Origin: Burkholderia lata
GTDB lineage: Bacteria > Pseudomonadota > Gammaproteobacteria > Burkholderiales > Burkholderiaceae
DNA length: 64,000 nucleotides
Reading direction: 5' to 3'
Assembly (NCBI RefSeq): GCF_902499335.1
Contig: NZ_CABVQK010000008.1
Coordinates: forward strand, 248,001 to 312,000
Below, one piece after another: positions 32,543 to 40,989 of the stretch (the stretch's first letter is position 1; each line of letters begins with the position of its first letter). The notes below the pieces were generated by a model. That model was not told the origin of the DNA, ran no database searches, and saw only the letters and a program-made list of their open reading frames with translations. Both the position numbers and the translations under genes were made by a program.

Positions 32543-32601
32543 GCGCCCTCCTCCGGCACGACGTGCCCGACCAGAATCATTAATACGGAATCCGAAACGC
32601 C

Positions 32602-34200
32602 ATGCTCGACGCCAATCTCAAGAACCAACTGAAAGCGTACCTCGAAAAGATCACGCGCCCGATCGAACTCGTCGCCTCGCTCGACGACAGCGCGAAATCG
32701 CAGGAACTGCTGGCGCTGCTGAACGAGATTGCGTCGCTGACGGATCGCGTGACCGTGACCGAACGCCGCGACGACGCCGAGCGCAAGCCGTCGTTCTCGA
32801 TTGGCGAACCCGGCAAGCCGGCCGGCATCCGCTTCGCCGGCATCCCGATGGGCCATGAATTCACGTCGCTCGTGCTCGCGCTGCTGCAGACGGGCGGCCA
32901 CCCGATCAAGCTCGATGACGACGTGATCGAACAGATCCGCGCGCTCGACGGCGACTACGCGTTCGAAACGTATTTCTCGCTGTCGTGCCAGAACTGCCCG
33001 GAAGTCGTGCAGGCGTTGAACGTGATGTCGCTGATCAACCCGCGCATCCGGCACGTCGCGATCGACGGCGCACTGTTCCAGAGCGAAGTCGAGTCGCGCC
33101 AGATCATGGCCGTGCCGACGATGTTCCTGAACGGCGCGTCGTTCGGCCAGGGCCGCAGCAGCGTGAAGGAAATCCTCGCGAAAATCGATACGGGTGCCAG
33201 CGCACGTGCCGCGAAGTCGCTCGAGAACAAGCCGGTGTACGACACGCTGATCGTCGGCGGCGGCCCGGCAGGCGCGGCGGCGGCGATCTACTCGGCGCGC
33301 AAGGGCATTGCGACGGGCGTCGTCGCCGAGCGTTTCGGCGGCCAGGTGCTCGACACGATGGCGATCGAGAACTTCGTATCGGTGCAGGAAACCGAAGGGC
33401 CGAAGTTCGCGACCGCGCTCGAACAGCACGTGAAGCAGTACGACGTCGACATCATGGACGTGCAGCGCGCCGATGCGCTGATTCCGGGCGATGTGCACCA
33501 GATCCGCCTCGCAAACGGCGCGGTGCTGAAGGCGAAGACGATCGTCCTCGCGACCGGCGCGCGCTGGCGTGAAATCAACGTGCCGGGCGAGCGCGAATAC
33601 CGCAACCGCGGTGTCGCGTACTGCCCGCACTGCGACGGCCCGCTGTTCAAGGGCAAGCGCGTCGCGGTGGTCGGCGGCGGCAACTCGGGCGTTGAGGCCG
33701 CAATCGACCTCGCCGGCATCGTGAAGGCCGTCACGCTGATCGAATACGGCGCGCAACTGCGCGCGGACGAAGTGCTGCAGCGCAAGCTGCGCAGCCTGCC
33801 GAACGTGACGATCGTCACGCAGGCGCAAACGACCGAGCTGACCGGCGACGGCAGCAAGCTGAACGGGCTCGTCTACAAGGATCTGCGCTCGGGCGACACG
33901 CAACGCATCGATCTGGAAGGCGTATTCGTGCAGATCGGCCTCGTGCCGAACACCGAATGGCTGAAAGGCACGGTCGAACTGTCGAAGCACGGCGAGATCG
34001 TCGTCGATGCGCGCGGTGCGACGTCGATACCGGGCGTGTTCGCGGCCGGCGACGTGACGACGGTGCCGTTCAAGCAGATCGTGATCGCCGTGGGTGAAGG
34101 CGCGAAGGCATCGCTCGGCGCATTCGACCACCTGATCCGGCAGGACGTTGCACCGGTTGTTTCCGCACAACCGCAGGCCGAGGAAGCAGTCGCCGCGTAA
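32602..34200 (+). CDS. ahpF: AhpF: alkyl hydroperoxide reductase flavoprotein (532 aa)
   Basis: NADH:peroxiredoxin oxidoreductase. An N-terminal double-thioredoxin-like domain carries SLSCQNCPE (CxxC); the FAD domain starts at DTLIVGGGPAGAAAAIY; the thioredoxin-reductase-like active site is YCPHCDGP; NADH binding is at VAVVGGGNSG; and the family end motif is GVFAAGDVTT. Full length, intact. It passes electrons from NADH to AhpC. A Rho-independent terminator follows at 34239-34276. Confidence 0.97.
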   Translation: MLDANLKNQLKAYLEKITRPIELVASLDDSAKSQELLALLNEIASLTDRVTVTERRDDAERKPSFSIGEPGKPAGIRFAGIPMGHEFTSLVLALLQTGGHPIKLDDDVIEQIRALDGDYAFETYFSLSCQNCPEVVQALNVMSLINPRIRHVAIDGALFQSEVESRQIMAVPTMFLNGASFGQGRSSVKEILAKIDTGASARAAKSLENKPVYDTLIVGGGPAGAAAAIYSARKGIATGVVAERFGGQVLDTMAIENFVSVQETEGPKFATALEQHVKQYDVDIMDVQRADALIPGDVHQIRLANGAVLKAKTIVLATGARWREINVPGEREYRNRGVAYCPHCDGPLFKGKRVAVVGGGNSGVEAAIDLAGIVKAVTLIEYGAQLRADEVLQRKLRSLPNVTIVTQAQTTELTGDGSKLNGLVYKDLRSGDTQRIDLEGVFVQIGLVPNTEWLKGTVELSKHGEIVVDARGATSIPGVFAAGDVTTVPFKQIVIAVGEGAKASLGAFDHLIRQDVAPVVSAQPQAEEAVAA

Positions 34201-34238
34201 CACGCGTCAGCCCATCGGCACAACAATTTGTCTCTCTT

Positions 34239-34276
34239 GGCCCCGCATGCTTTGGTCGGCGTGCGGGGCCCTTTTT
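34239..34276 (+). terminator. Rho-independent terminator of ahpCF
   Basis: A 12-bp stem (GGCCCCGCATGC with GCGTGCGGGGCC, one G-T pair) and an 8-base loop are followed by C and TTTTT. It lies 38 bases after ahpF and before the convergent gene ending at 34296. Confidence 0.85.
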
Positions 34277-34295
34277 ATTCCGGAAGCGATCGCGG

Positions 34296-35057
34296 TTACT
34301 TGGTCGTGCTCGGGCCGCCGTTCGCGGGCGCCGCTGACGGCGGCGACTTCAAACTGCTCGACTCCCGGACCAGTTGCTCGGTCATCGCGGCAGCAACCGG
34401 ATTCGCACCCGCTGACGAGTTGCCCTGCCGGTACGAACCGCTGCTCGACGACATCGACGGCGCAGGCAACGACGGGTCGAGCTTCGCCGATTCCCTGACG
34501 AGCGCCGCCGTCTCCGGCGTCTCGGATTTCGTTGCCGCAGGCGCCGCGGCCGCGTGGCGCTCGAGGCCGTCGCGCTTGCGCGGCGCGCGTTGCGTGACTT
34601 GCGCCGGCGCGGCAGGCTGGGTCGGTTTCGCGGCAGGCGCTGCGGCCGGCGGGGTCGAATCCTGTGCATCGACGGTCACGACGTTGACCTTCGGCGGCGG
34701 TGCGCTCGGCTGCGCTTTCTCGCTGACGACGGGAACGGCGGGGACGGATGCGGGTGCGGCGCTGACACGCGCGGGTGCAGGTGTGGGTACTGCCGGGGTG
34801 GGTGCGGATGGAGGCGGCGGAACGGCTGCCTGCTTCGATGCCGTATCGGCGTGGGCCGTCGGGGCTGGCGGCGCGATGGCGCCCTGCACAGCGTGATCGT
34901 TGTTCGCGGGCGCCGCGACAACAGGCGCGGCCGAATCGCCGATGCCGGCATCTTCGATCGCGCGGTGGTCCGCGCGCAGGAGCATCACGTAGGCAGTGCC
35001 GGCCGCGGCTACCAGGAGCCCACCGGCGATCATCAAGGTCTTGCGGGTACTCGTCAT
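34296..35057 (-). CDS. Pro/Ala-rich membrane-anchored hypothetical protein (253 aa)
   Basis: Not recognised. One N-terminal membrane segment (about residues 8-26, LMIAGGLLVAAAGTAYVMLL) anchors a long Pro/Ala-rich, probably disordered region (about 60-170). A Ser-rich C-terminal part contains two similar helical phrases, TAALVRESAKLDPS and TEQLVRESSSLKSP. It has the look of a periplasm-spanning or TonB-like linker protein without a globular domain. The start codon at 35057 directly follows the right arm of a perfect 10-bp hairpin that contains the only plausible ribosome binding site. Confidence 0.65.
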   Translation of the reverse strand: MTSTRKTLMIAGGLLVAAAGTAYVMLLRADHRAIEDAGIGDSAAPVVAAPANNDHAVQGAIAPPAPTAHADTASKQAAVPPPPSAPTPAVPTPAPARVSAAPASVPAVPVVSEKAQPSAPPPKVNVVTVDAQDSTPPAAAPAAKPTQPAAPAQVTQRAPRKRDGLERHAAAAPAATKSETPETAALVRESAKLDPSLPAPSMSSSSGSYRQGNSSAGANPVAAAMTEQLVRESSSLKSPPSAAPANGGPSTTK

Positions 35058-35090
35058 GCTTGTTCACCGATCATGTCGACGTGAACAAGC
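35058..35090 (-). promoter_or_regulatory. Perfect hairpin abutting the start codon of the 34296-35057 gene
   Basis: Arms GCTTGTTCAC and GTGAACAAGC are perfectly complementary over 10 bp with a 13-base loop. The mRNA hairpin ends at the base just before the ATG. The Shine-Dalgarno-like GGTGA lies at the loop/right-arm boundary, so folding would hide it. As DNA the same repeat could be an operator. Confidence 0.55.
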
Positions 35091-35218
35091 CATCATACGC
35101 GGCCATCGGCCGTCGATCCCGCATGAATACATTTGGTTGCATTGTGCCGGGAACAGGTCGGCAACACGTTCATCAGACGTATCGCCTCCTCTGCTCCGGC
35201 ACGATCACCGTGTGGGCA

Positions 35219-35773
35219 TCACTCCGGAAACGGCAATTCCGTCTGCCCTTCCGCGCGCATGCCGAACGTGTTCAGCGTCATCGCGACGAGCGCGTAGTAG
35301 CCGAGCAATGCAACGAGATTCACGACGGTTTCGTGGCCGAAGCGCGCTTCGGCCTGCGCGAACGTTGCGTCGCTCACGCGCCGCGTGTCGTACAGCTCGC
35401 TCGCGAACGCATGGATCAGCGCATCGTCGTCCGACTCGAATGCGGGCGCGACGCCGCGCCGGATCGCGTCGGCCGTTGCGGCCGGCACACCCGCATCGAG
35501 TGCGATCGGATGGTGAATGTGCCACTCGGCCTGCGAGCGCCAGCGCGCGGCGGTCACGAGAATCGCGAGTTCCGACAGGCGCAGCGGCAGGCCCGTGCGA
35601 TAGCGGCAGAACGCGCCGAGCTTCTGCGCGTGCTGAGCGAGCTCGGGGCTCGCGATCCAGCCGAGAAACGGCCCGTTCAGGTTGCCGCGCGGGCCGCTGA
35701 GAATGTCGGCCAGCACGGCCTTCTGCTCATCGGTGGCCGATGCGGGATCGAACGGAGGCAATCTGTTGGTCAT
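35219..35773 (-). CDS. Carboxymuconolactone decarboxylase family protein (184 aa)
   Basis: Belongs to the CMD/AhpD-like superfamily: all-helical, with the conserved helix SELAILVTAARWRSQAEWHIHH. The CxxC of AhpD is absent, so this is the non-redox branch whose EWHIHH stretch holds the conserved acid and histidines. The substrate is unknown. It is the last gene of the six-gene amino-acid uptake operon, 32 bases after the aminotransferase gene. The ATG at 35773 begins the conserved N-terminus (LPPFDP). Confidence 0.85.
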   Translation of the reverse strand: MTNRLPPFDPASATDEQKAVLADILSGPRGNLNGPFLGWIASPELAQHAQKLGAFCRYRTGLPLRLSELAILVTAARWRSQAEWHIHHPIALDAGVPAATADAIRRGVAPAFESDDDALIHAFASELYDTRRVSDATFAQAEARFGHETVVNLVALLGYYALVAMTLNTFGMRAEGQTELPFPE

Positions 35774-35805
35774 GGCGATGTCCGAATAGGATTCGATGAA
35801 TGCAA

Positions 35806-37140
35806 TCACGCGCCGGCCGACGCGAGCGCCGCGCCGATCGCGCCCGACAGCCGCTCGACGATCGTATCGATCTGCTGCGCGGTGCAGATGAAAGGCGGCG
35901 CGACCAGGATGTGATCGCCGTGAACGCCGTCGATCGTCCCGCCCATCGGATACACCATCAGGCCGCGCTGCATCGCTTCGCGCTTGACCGCCGCATGCAG
36001 CTTCAGCGCGGGATCGAACGTCGCCTTGCTGTCGCGATCGCGCACGAGTTCGACGCCAACGAACAATCCGCGGCCGCGCACGTCGCCGATATGCGGATGC
36101 GCGCCATAGTGCTCGCGCAGCGACGCGCGCAGTTGCTCGCCACGTGCCTTCACGTTGTCGAGCAGCTTCTCCTCGGCGATCACGCGCTGCACTTCGAGCG
36201 CGGCCGCGCATGCGGTTGCGTGTCCCAAATACGTATGGCCGTGCTGGAAGAAACCCGAGCCGTCAACGATCGTCCGGTAGATGCGGTCGCTGACGAGCGT
36301 CGCGCCGATCGGCTGGTAGCCCGCGCCGAGCCCTTTCGCGATCGTCAGCAGGTCGGGCGCGACGCCGTCTTCATCGCACGCATACAGGTAGCCCGTGCGG
36401 CCCATCCCCGACATGATCTCGTCGAGGATCAGCAGCACGCCGTACTTGTCGCACACCGCGCGAATCTTCTTCAGGTACGTGCGCACCGGCGGCACCGCGC
36501 CGGCCGTTGCGCCCACCACCGTCTCCGCGACGAACGCCGCGACGGTGTCCGCGCCGAGTTCGACGATCTTCTGCTCGAGTTCGTCCGCGAGGCGCTGCGC
36601 ATACGCTTCGTCGGTTTCACCCGCCTGCTGGTCGCGGTACGCGAAGCACGGGCTCACGTGGTGCGCCTCGATCAGCAGCGGCAGGAACGGCTCGCGCCGC
36701 CACGCATTGCCGCCGATCGCGAGCGCGCCGAGCGTGTTGCCGTGATAACTCTGGCGCCTCGCGATGAAATGGCGGCGCTGCGGCTCGCCCTTCTCGACGA
36801 AATACTGCCGCGCGAGCTTCAGCGCGGCCTCGACCGCCTCGGAGCCGCCCGACACGAAATACACGTGTTCGAGGCCGGCCGGCGCAGCGTCGACGAGCCG
36901 GTCTGCCAGTTCCTCGGCGACGTCGGTCGTGAAGAACGACGTATGCGCGTACGCCAGTTGCTGCGCCTGCCGCTTGATCGCGTCGATCACGCGCTGGTTA
37001 CTGTGGCCGAGACACGAAACGGCCGCGCCGCCGCACGCGTCGATATAGCGTTTGCCGGTCGAGTCGATGATCTCGATGCCGTCGCCAGCGACGGCGACGG
37101 GCAAGGTGGCGCGCGGAGCGCGATGGAAAACGGTCGTCAT
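35806..37140 (-). CDS. Class III (omega) aminotransferase (444 aa)
   Basis: PLP-dependent fold-type I aminotransferase family protein. Visible: IDACGGAAVSCLGH near the N-terminus, FVSGGSEAVEAALKLAR (phosphate-binding region), LLILDEIMSGMGRTG (Asp contacting the PLP pyridine N) and LTIAKGLGAGYQPIG with the Schiff-base Lys. Likely transfers the amino group of an omega-amino acid or diamine. The ATG at 37140 is preferred over 37152 because GAGG lies 6-7 bases before it. It sits 15 bases after the C45 hydrolase gene, which suggests it acts on the amine that enzyme releases. Confidence 0.88.
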   Translation of the reverse strand: MTTVFHRAPRATLPVAVAGDGIEIIDSTGKRYIDACGGAAVSCLGHSNQRVIDAIKRQAQQLAYAHTSFFTTDVAEELADRLVDAAPAGLEHVYFVSGGSEAVEAALKLARQYFVEKGEPQRRHFIARRQSYHGNTLGALAIGGNAWRREPFLPLLIEAHHVSPCFAYRDQQAGETDEAYAQRLADELEQKIVELGADTVAAFVAETVVGATAGAVPPVRTYLKKIRAVCDKYGVLLILDEIMSGMGRTGYLYACDEDGVAPDLLTIAKGLGAGYQPIGATLVSDRIYRTIVDGSGFFQHGHTYLGHATACAAALEVQRVIAEEKLLDNVKARGEQLRASLREHYGAHPHIGDVRGRGLFVGVELVRDRDSKATFDPALKLHAAVKREAMQRGLMVYPMGGTIDGVHGDHILVAPPFICTAQQIDTIVERLSGAIGAALASAGA

Positions 37141-37155
37141 GCGTTGCCTCATGGA

Positions 37156-38205
37156 TCAGGATGCGTCGTGCGCGCGTCCGGACGGCACGATGCGCGTCGC
37201 GAAACGCGGCGTGCCTTGTTGGTGAATGGTGAAATCGATCGATGCCGCACCGATCGCGAACACGGCCGTGGCCAGCGTGTTCTCGTCGTCGGGGTCGGCC
37301 GGATCGTCGCGGTAGATCGGCAGCCCTTCCGGCGCACGATCGCCGAGCACGCGCCGCAGCGCGGCTTCGTCGATCGCGTCGATCCCGGGCGTCAGCGCGT
37401 CGACGCGGCGCTGGCGGTCGGCCGACGATTGCGTGACGATCTGCGCTTCCGCGTCGCAGCCGGGATGCACGAGATGGTTCGCATGCCCCGTGAGCCGCGC
37501 GACGTCGCTCACCGAACAGCGCGCGACACTCGCCTCGATGCTCAGCAGCCGCGCATCGCCGGTCGCGCCCAGCGTGTGATGGAAGCCGCTGGCGCGCGCG
37601 TGACCGCGCAGCACGTCGGCCGCCGCGTCGAGCGACGTCGCGTCGAGCACGGCGCGCGCGAGGATCATGCGCGGCACGCCCGCTGCCGGCGTGCGGATCC
37701 GCAGGTTGTTGATCGCCTGCGCGATGCCCGCGCGGTTCGCGGCGAAGGTATGGCCCGGCAGCGAACCGGGGTAGTAGAAGCTGATGAAGCCCGGCTTGCC
37801 GGCCGGCTGCACGTCGACGAGCAGGCAGCGCTCACGCAGGAACGGATCGCCGTCCTCGTTGTGCGCGATCCAGCGCGTGCCGTCGGCGTCGCGCGCGGCA
37901 AGCGTCGTGCAGCCGTCCGGTGCGTTGTGGATCAGCTCGCCGCGGCAGTTCCACAGAAAGATGTCCTCGGCCGGCCAGCCGACACCGGCCGCGATCCCGT
38001 CCAGCTCCGCGACGAGATCGGGATACGCGGCCAGCGCGGCCTGCCGCAGCGCAGCGACGAACGGATGGCCGCGCCAGCGGCGCACGGCCTGCCACGCGCT
38101 GCTCTGCTGCATGTATTCATCGAACACGGGGCGGGCGAGCTCGCCGAGGCGCACGCCGATGTCGAACGGCGCGCCGGCGATGACGGGAGAAAGGGAAAGC
38201 GGCAT
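37156..38205 (-). CDS. C45 family autoproteolytic acyltransferase/hydrolase (349 aa)
   Basis: Ntn-hydrolase of peptidase family C45, related to acyl-CoA:6-aminopenicillanic acid acyltransferase. The expected self-cleavage site is before Cys in PDGCTTLAARD (about residue 98); the mature chain then carries WIAHNEDGDP, and GVPRMILARA and FHHTLGATGD further on. Such enzymes form or break amide bonds of amino acid derivatives. Its place between the ABC transporter and the aminotransferase suggests hydrolysis of an imported N-acylated or beta-lactam-like compound; that is inference. No signal peptide is seen. Confidence 0.85.
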   Translation of the reverse strand: MPLSLSPVIAGAPFDIGVRLGELARPVFDEYMQQSSAWQAVRRWRGHPFVAALRQAALAAYPDLVAELDGIAAGVGWPAEDIFLWNCRGELIHNAPDGCTTLAARDADGTRWIAHNEDGDPFLRERCLLVDVQPAGKPGFISFYYPGSLPGHTFAANRAGIAQAINNLRIRTPAAGVPRMILARAVLDATSLDAAADVLRGHARASGFHHTLGATGDARLLSIEASVARCSVSDVARLTGHANHLVHPGCDAEAQIVTQSSADRQRRVDALTPGIDAIDEAALRRVLGDRAPEGLPIYRDDPADPDDENTLATAVFAIGAASIDFTIHQQGTPRFATRIVPSGRAHDAS

Positions 38206-38225
38206 GTCGGATGGTTCGGTTTCGT

Positions 38226-38954
38226 TCAGGACACGTGTTTCAGGAATTCCTTCAGGCGCGGGGTCGGCGGCCGGTCGATCAGGTCGACCGGATGGCCGTC
38301 CTCGGCAATCCCGCCCTGATCCATGAACAGCAGGCGCGTGCCGACCCGTTTCGCAAAGCCGATCTCGTGCGTGACGACGATCATCGTCATCCCTTCGGTA
38401 GCGAGATCCTGCATCACTTTCAGCACTTCGTGGCGCAATTCCGGATCGAGCGCCGAGGTCGGCTCGTCGAACAGCATCAGCCGCGGCCGGATCGCGAGCG
38501 CGCGCGCAATCGCGACGCGCTGCTGCTGGCCGCCCGACAGCTCCGACGGAAAATGATTCGCGCGCGATTCGAGGCCGACCTTGTCGAGCAGCGCCATCGC
38601 CTGGTCGCGTGCGTCGGCACGCGATGCGCCGCGCACCTGGATGGGCCCGAACATCACGTTCTCGAGCGCGGTCATCTGCGGAAACAGGTTGAACTGCTGG
38701 AACACCATGCCGGCTTCGAGCCGGATGTTGCGAATCGTCGTCGCATTGCCGCGCACGCTCTGGCCGTCGACGAGCAGCTCGCCGCCGGTGATTTTCTCGA
38801 GCGCGTTGATACAGCGCAACATCGTCGACTTGCCCGAACCGGACGGGCCGATCACGACGACCACCTCGCCCGCGTCGATCTTCAGGTCGATATGCTTCAG
38901 CACCGGCACGTGGCCGAAGCTCTTCGACACGTTCTGGAACTCGATCATGCTCAT
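38226..38954 (-). CDS. Polar amino-acid ABC transporter ATPase (242 aa)
   Basis: ATP-binding subunit of the GlnQ/HisP type. Walker A GPSGSGKST, Q-loop VFQQFNLFP, signature LSGGQQQR, Walker B LMLFDEPTSALDPE and switch His in VVTHE are all present, so it should be functional. The start at 38954 overlaps the permease stop (ATGA). It powers the permease at 38951-39607 with the binding protein at 39674-40426. Confidence 0.93.
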   Translation of the reverse strand: MSMIEFQNVSKSFGHVPVLKHIDLKIDAGEVVVVIGPSGSGKSTMLRCINALEKITGGELLVDGQSVRGNATTIRNIRLEAGMVFQQFNLFPQMTALENVMFGPIQVRGASRADARDQAMALLDKVGLESRANHFPSELSGGQQQRVAIARALAIRPRLMLFDEPTSALDPELRHEVLKVMQDLATEGMTMIVVTHEIGFAKRVGTRLLFMDQGGIAEDGHPVDLIDRPPTPRLKEFLKHVS

Positions 38955-39607
38955 AGGATCCTCATGCGCTTTTCGACGAGCCGCAGCGTCAACGTCATGG
39001 CGCCGGTCAGCAACAGGTAGATGACAGCCACGGCAGTCCAGATCTCGACCGCCTGGAAATTGCCCGCGATGATTTCCTGCCCCTTGCGCGTCAGTTCGCC
39101 GACGCCGATCACGATGAACAGCGACGTGTCCTTCAGGCTCACGATGCACTGGTTGCCGAGCGGCGGAATCAGGCGCCGGAACGCGAGCGGCCCGACCACC
39201 TTCAGCAGCACGCGCGGCATCGACAAGCCCATCGCGAGCCCCGCTTCCGTCAGCCCCTTCGGGATCGACAGCAGTGCGCCGCGCACCACTTCCGCGAGAT
39301 ACGCGCCGGAATTCACCGTGATCGCGATGATCGCGGCCGTCAGGCCGTCGATACGGATATGCGCGAGCAGCGGCAGCGCGAAATACAGGAACATCACCTG
39401 CACGACGATCGGCGTGCCGCGAATCAATTCAATATAAACCTGCGCAAGCACGTTCATCGCCTTCGGTCCGTATGCGCGGAACATGCCCGCGATCATCCCG
39501 ACGATGAAGCCGCCCACCAGCCCGAAAAATGCGATGAACACCGTCAACCGGACCCCGTCCATCAGGTCCGGCAACGCCGCCCAGATCGCCGACCAATCGA
39601 AATTCAC
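38951..39607 (-). CDS. Polar amino-acid ABC transporter permease (218 aa)
   Basis: HisM/GlnP-type inner-membrane permease with about five membrane segments and the conserved EAA loop (EAGLAMGLSMPRVLLKVV). A single permease gene is present, so it probably works as a homodimer. It overlaps the ATPase gene by four bases and lies 66 bases after the binding-protein gene. Confidence 0.93.
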   Translation of the reverse strand: MNFDWSAIWAALPDLMDGVRLTVFIAFFGLVGGFIVGMIAGMFRAYGPKAMNVLAQVYIELIRGTPIVVQVMFLYFALPLLAHIRIDGLTAAIIAITVNSGAYLAEVVRGALLSIPKGLTEAGLAMGLSMPRVLLKVVGPLAFRRLIPPLGNQCIVSLKDTSLFIVIGVGELTRKGQEIIAGNFQAVEIWTAVAVIYLLLTGAMTLTLRLVEKRMRIL

Positions 39608-39673
39608 TTGTCGCTCCCCGTTCGATTCAAGACCGGCGCGGCCACCCGGCCGCGCGCTGTTGCGGCGTCACGC

Positions 39674-40426
39674 TCACATCTTCGGCGGTTCGGCACCGAA
39701 CCACTTCTTGTAGATCTGCGCGTAGCGGCCATCGGCCCGGATCTTCACGAGCGATGCGTTGACCTTCGGCACGAGCGGGCTGCCCTTCGGGAAACCGATC
39801 CCGTACTTGTCGCCGCTGACCGGCTGGCCCGCGACCTTCACCTTGCCCTTGCCCTCGTTGTTCACGAAGAACAGCACGTTCGGCGTGTCGTGCATCGCCG
39901 CGTCGACCCGGCCGGCTTCGAGCGCGAGGTAGGCCTGGTCGATATTCGGGAACTGGCGGATTTCCTTCGGCTTCAGGTGCGCCTTGATCCAGTCGATCGT
40001 CGCGGTGCCCGTTTTCGCGGCGATCACCTTGCCGTTCAGGTCGTCGATCGACTTGATCGTCGTGTTGTCGGTCTGCACCATCGCCGCAAGGCCGCTGTCG
40101 TAGTACGGCGCGGAGAAGTCGATCGCTTTCTTGCGCTCCTCCTTGATCGTCATCCCGGACAGCGCGACGTCGATGTTCTGCGTCTGCAGCGCCGGGATCA
40201 GGCCCGCAAAATCCATCGGCTGGATCGAATATTTCCAGCCCTGGTCCTTCGCGATCTCCGCCCACAGGTCGAGATCGAAGCCGACGTACTTGTCGCCCTG
40301 CTTGAACTCGAACGGCATGAACGACGTGTCGGTCCCGACGACGAGCGTCTTGGTATCCGCGTGCGCGAGGCTTGCGCCGAGCGCGGCAACGACCGCGACG
40401 GCTTTCAGGAAGGAACGGCGACTCAT
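39674..40426 (-). CDS. Polar amino-acid ABC transporter binding protein, GlnH-like (250 aa)
   Basis: Family 3 solute-binding protein (TLVVGTDTSFMPFEFKQGD, then GFDLDLWAEIAKDQG, and the C-terminal IYKKWFG). The leader MSRRSFLKAV matches the twin-arginine consensus S-R-R-x-F-L-K exactly and is followed by a hydrophobic stretch ending in AHA-DT, so export by Tat instead of Sec is possible; for this family that is unusual. Start ATG at 40426 with GGAGAGAAACC upstream. First gene of the operon running down to 35219. The ligand is probably glutamine-like or an N-substituted amino acid. Confidence 0.92.
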   Translation of the reverse strand: MSRRSFLKAVAVVAALGASLAHADTKTLVVGTDTSFMPFEFKQGDKYVGFDLDLWAEIAKDQGWKYSIQPMDFAGLIPALQTQNIDVALSGMTIKEERKKAIDFSAPYYDSGLAAMVQTDNTTIKSIDDLNGKVIAAKTGTATIDWIKAHLKPKEIRQFPNIDQAYLALEAGRVDAAMHDTPNVLFFVNNEGKGKVKVAGQPVSGDKYGIGFPKGSPLVPKVNASLVKIRADGRYAQIYKKWFGAEPPKM

Positions 40427-40514
40427 GGTTTCTCTCCGCATGATTGAGCGATGTGACCGGCCAGGCGGCCGGCGGAACGACGACATCAAGCCGCACCGCA
40501 ACATGCGATGTCGA

Positions 40515-40544
40515 ATTAGACCTTAGTGCAACAAGTGTTGTCAA
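40515..40544 (-). promoter_or_regulatory. Sigma-70-type promoter with internal palindrome
   Basis: On the minus strand TTGACA (40539-40544) and TCTAAT (40515-40520) are separated by 18 bases, giving a good -35/-10 pair about 90 bases before the binding-protein start codon. The palindrome CAACA-CT-TGTTG (40529-40540) overlaps the -35 and the spacer, where a repressor would block transcription. A wider repeat TGTTGTC / GACAACA lies at 40536-40542 and 40557-40563. Confidence 0.6.
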
Positions 40545-40815
40545 TGGCGATACTACGACAACAAAAAAGTCCGCAACGGGTAAATGCATCGAGACAAACC
40601 CGGGGCGCGCGGGGCGGATAAATCGGAGGAAAGGGCGTGCGGCCCGGGGCGCAGCGGCCCGGGCCGGAAGGCGCCGCGGGTACCGATGGCGGCGTCTGAG
40701 AGCAGTTGGCGGTGGCTGGTCTGGACGGGGCTGGCTTGCCGTCCCGGGCATCACGCGCGAGAGGAGAATGGCCGCGCAACCGCTCGGCGCCGAACGCTGC
40801 CGCCCGCGCGCTTGC

Positions 40816-40863
40816 CAGCCGGTTTGTCAGCCCGTCTGTCAGCCCGTCTGTCAGCGTGGTTCG
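40816..40863. repeat. 12-base tandem repeat, about four units
   Basis: Units at 40816-40827 (CAGCCGGTTTGT), 40828-40839 and 40840-40851 (both CAGCCCGTCTGT), then a diverged unit CAGCGTGGTTCG. A simple tandem array in non-coding DNA, probably variable in copy number between strains. Confidence 0.7.
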
Positions 40864-40989
40864 TCGGCGCTTCGACGCGCGGCGTCGTGCCGGGGCGGCT
40901 GCCCCCGCGATGCCGGCAACCGCCGGCGCGGTTCAACGCATGTTGCGGAATGCGCGCGGCCGGCCGGCCGCGCGCCGATGCAGCATCGC

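Larger units (their letters stand above)
40427..40989. other. 563-base intergenic region
   Basis: It holds the promoter of the amino-acid ABC operon at its left end and a short tandem repeat (40816-40863) near its right end. Otherwise I see only very GC-rich sequence with no recognisable gene. It lies downstream of the CydDC-type exporter gene, and no clear terminator for that gene was found. Confidence 0.45.

Noticed and set aside
40816..40863. Possible CRISPR-like repeats
   Set aside because: The 12-base units are directly adjacent with no spacers, too short for CRISPR repeats, and no cas genes are present.
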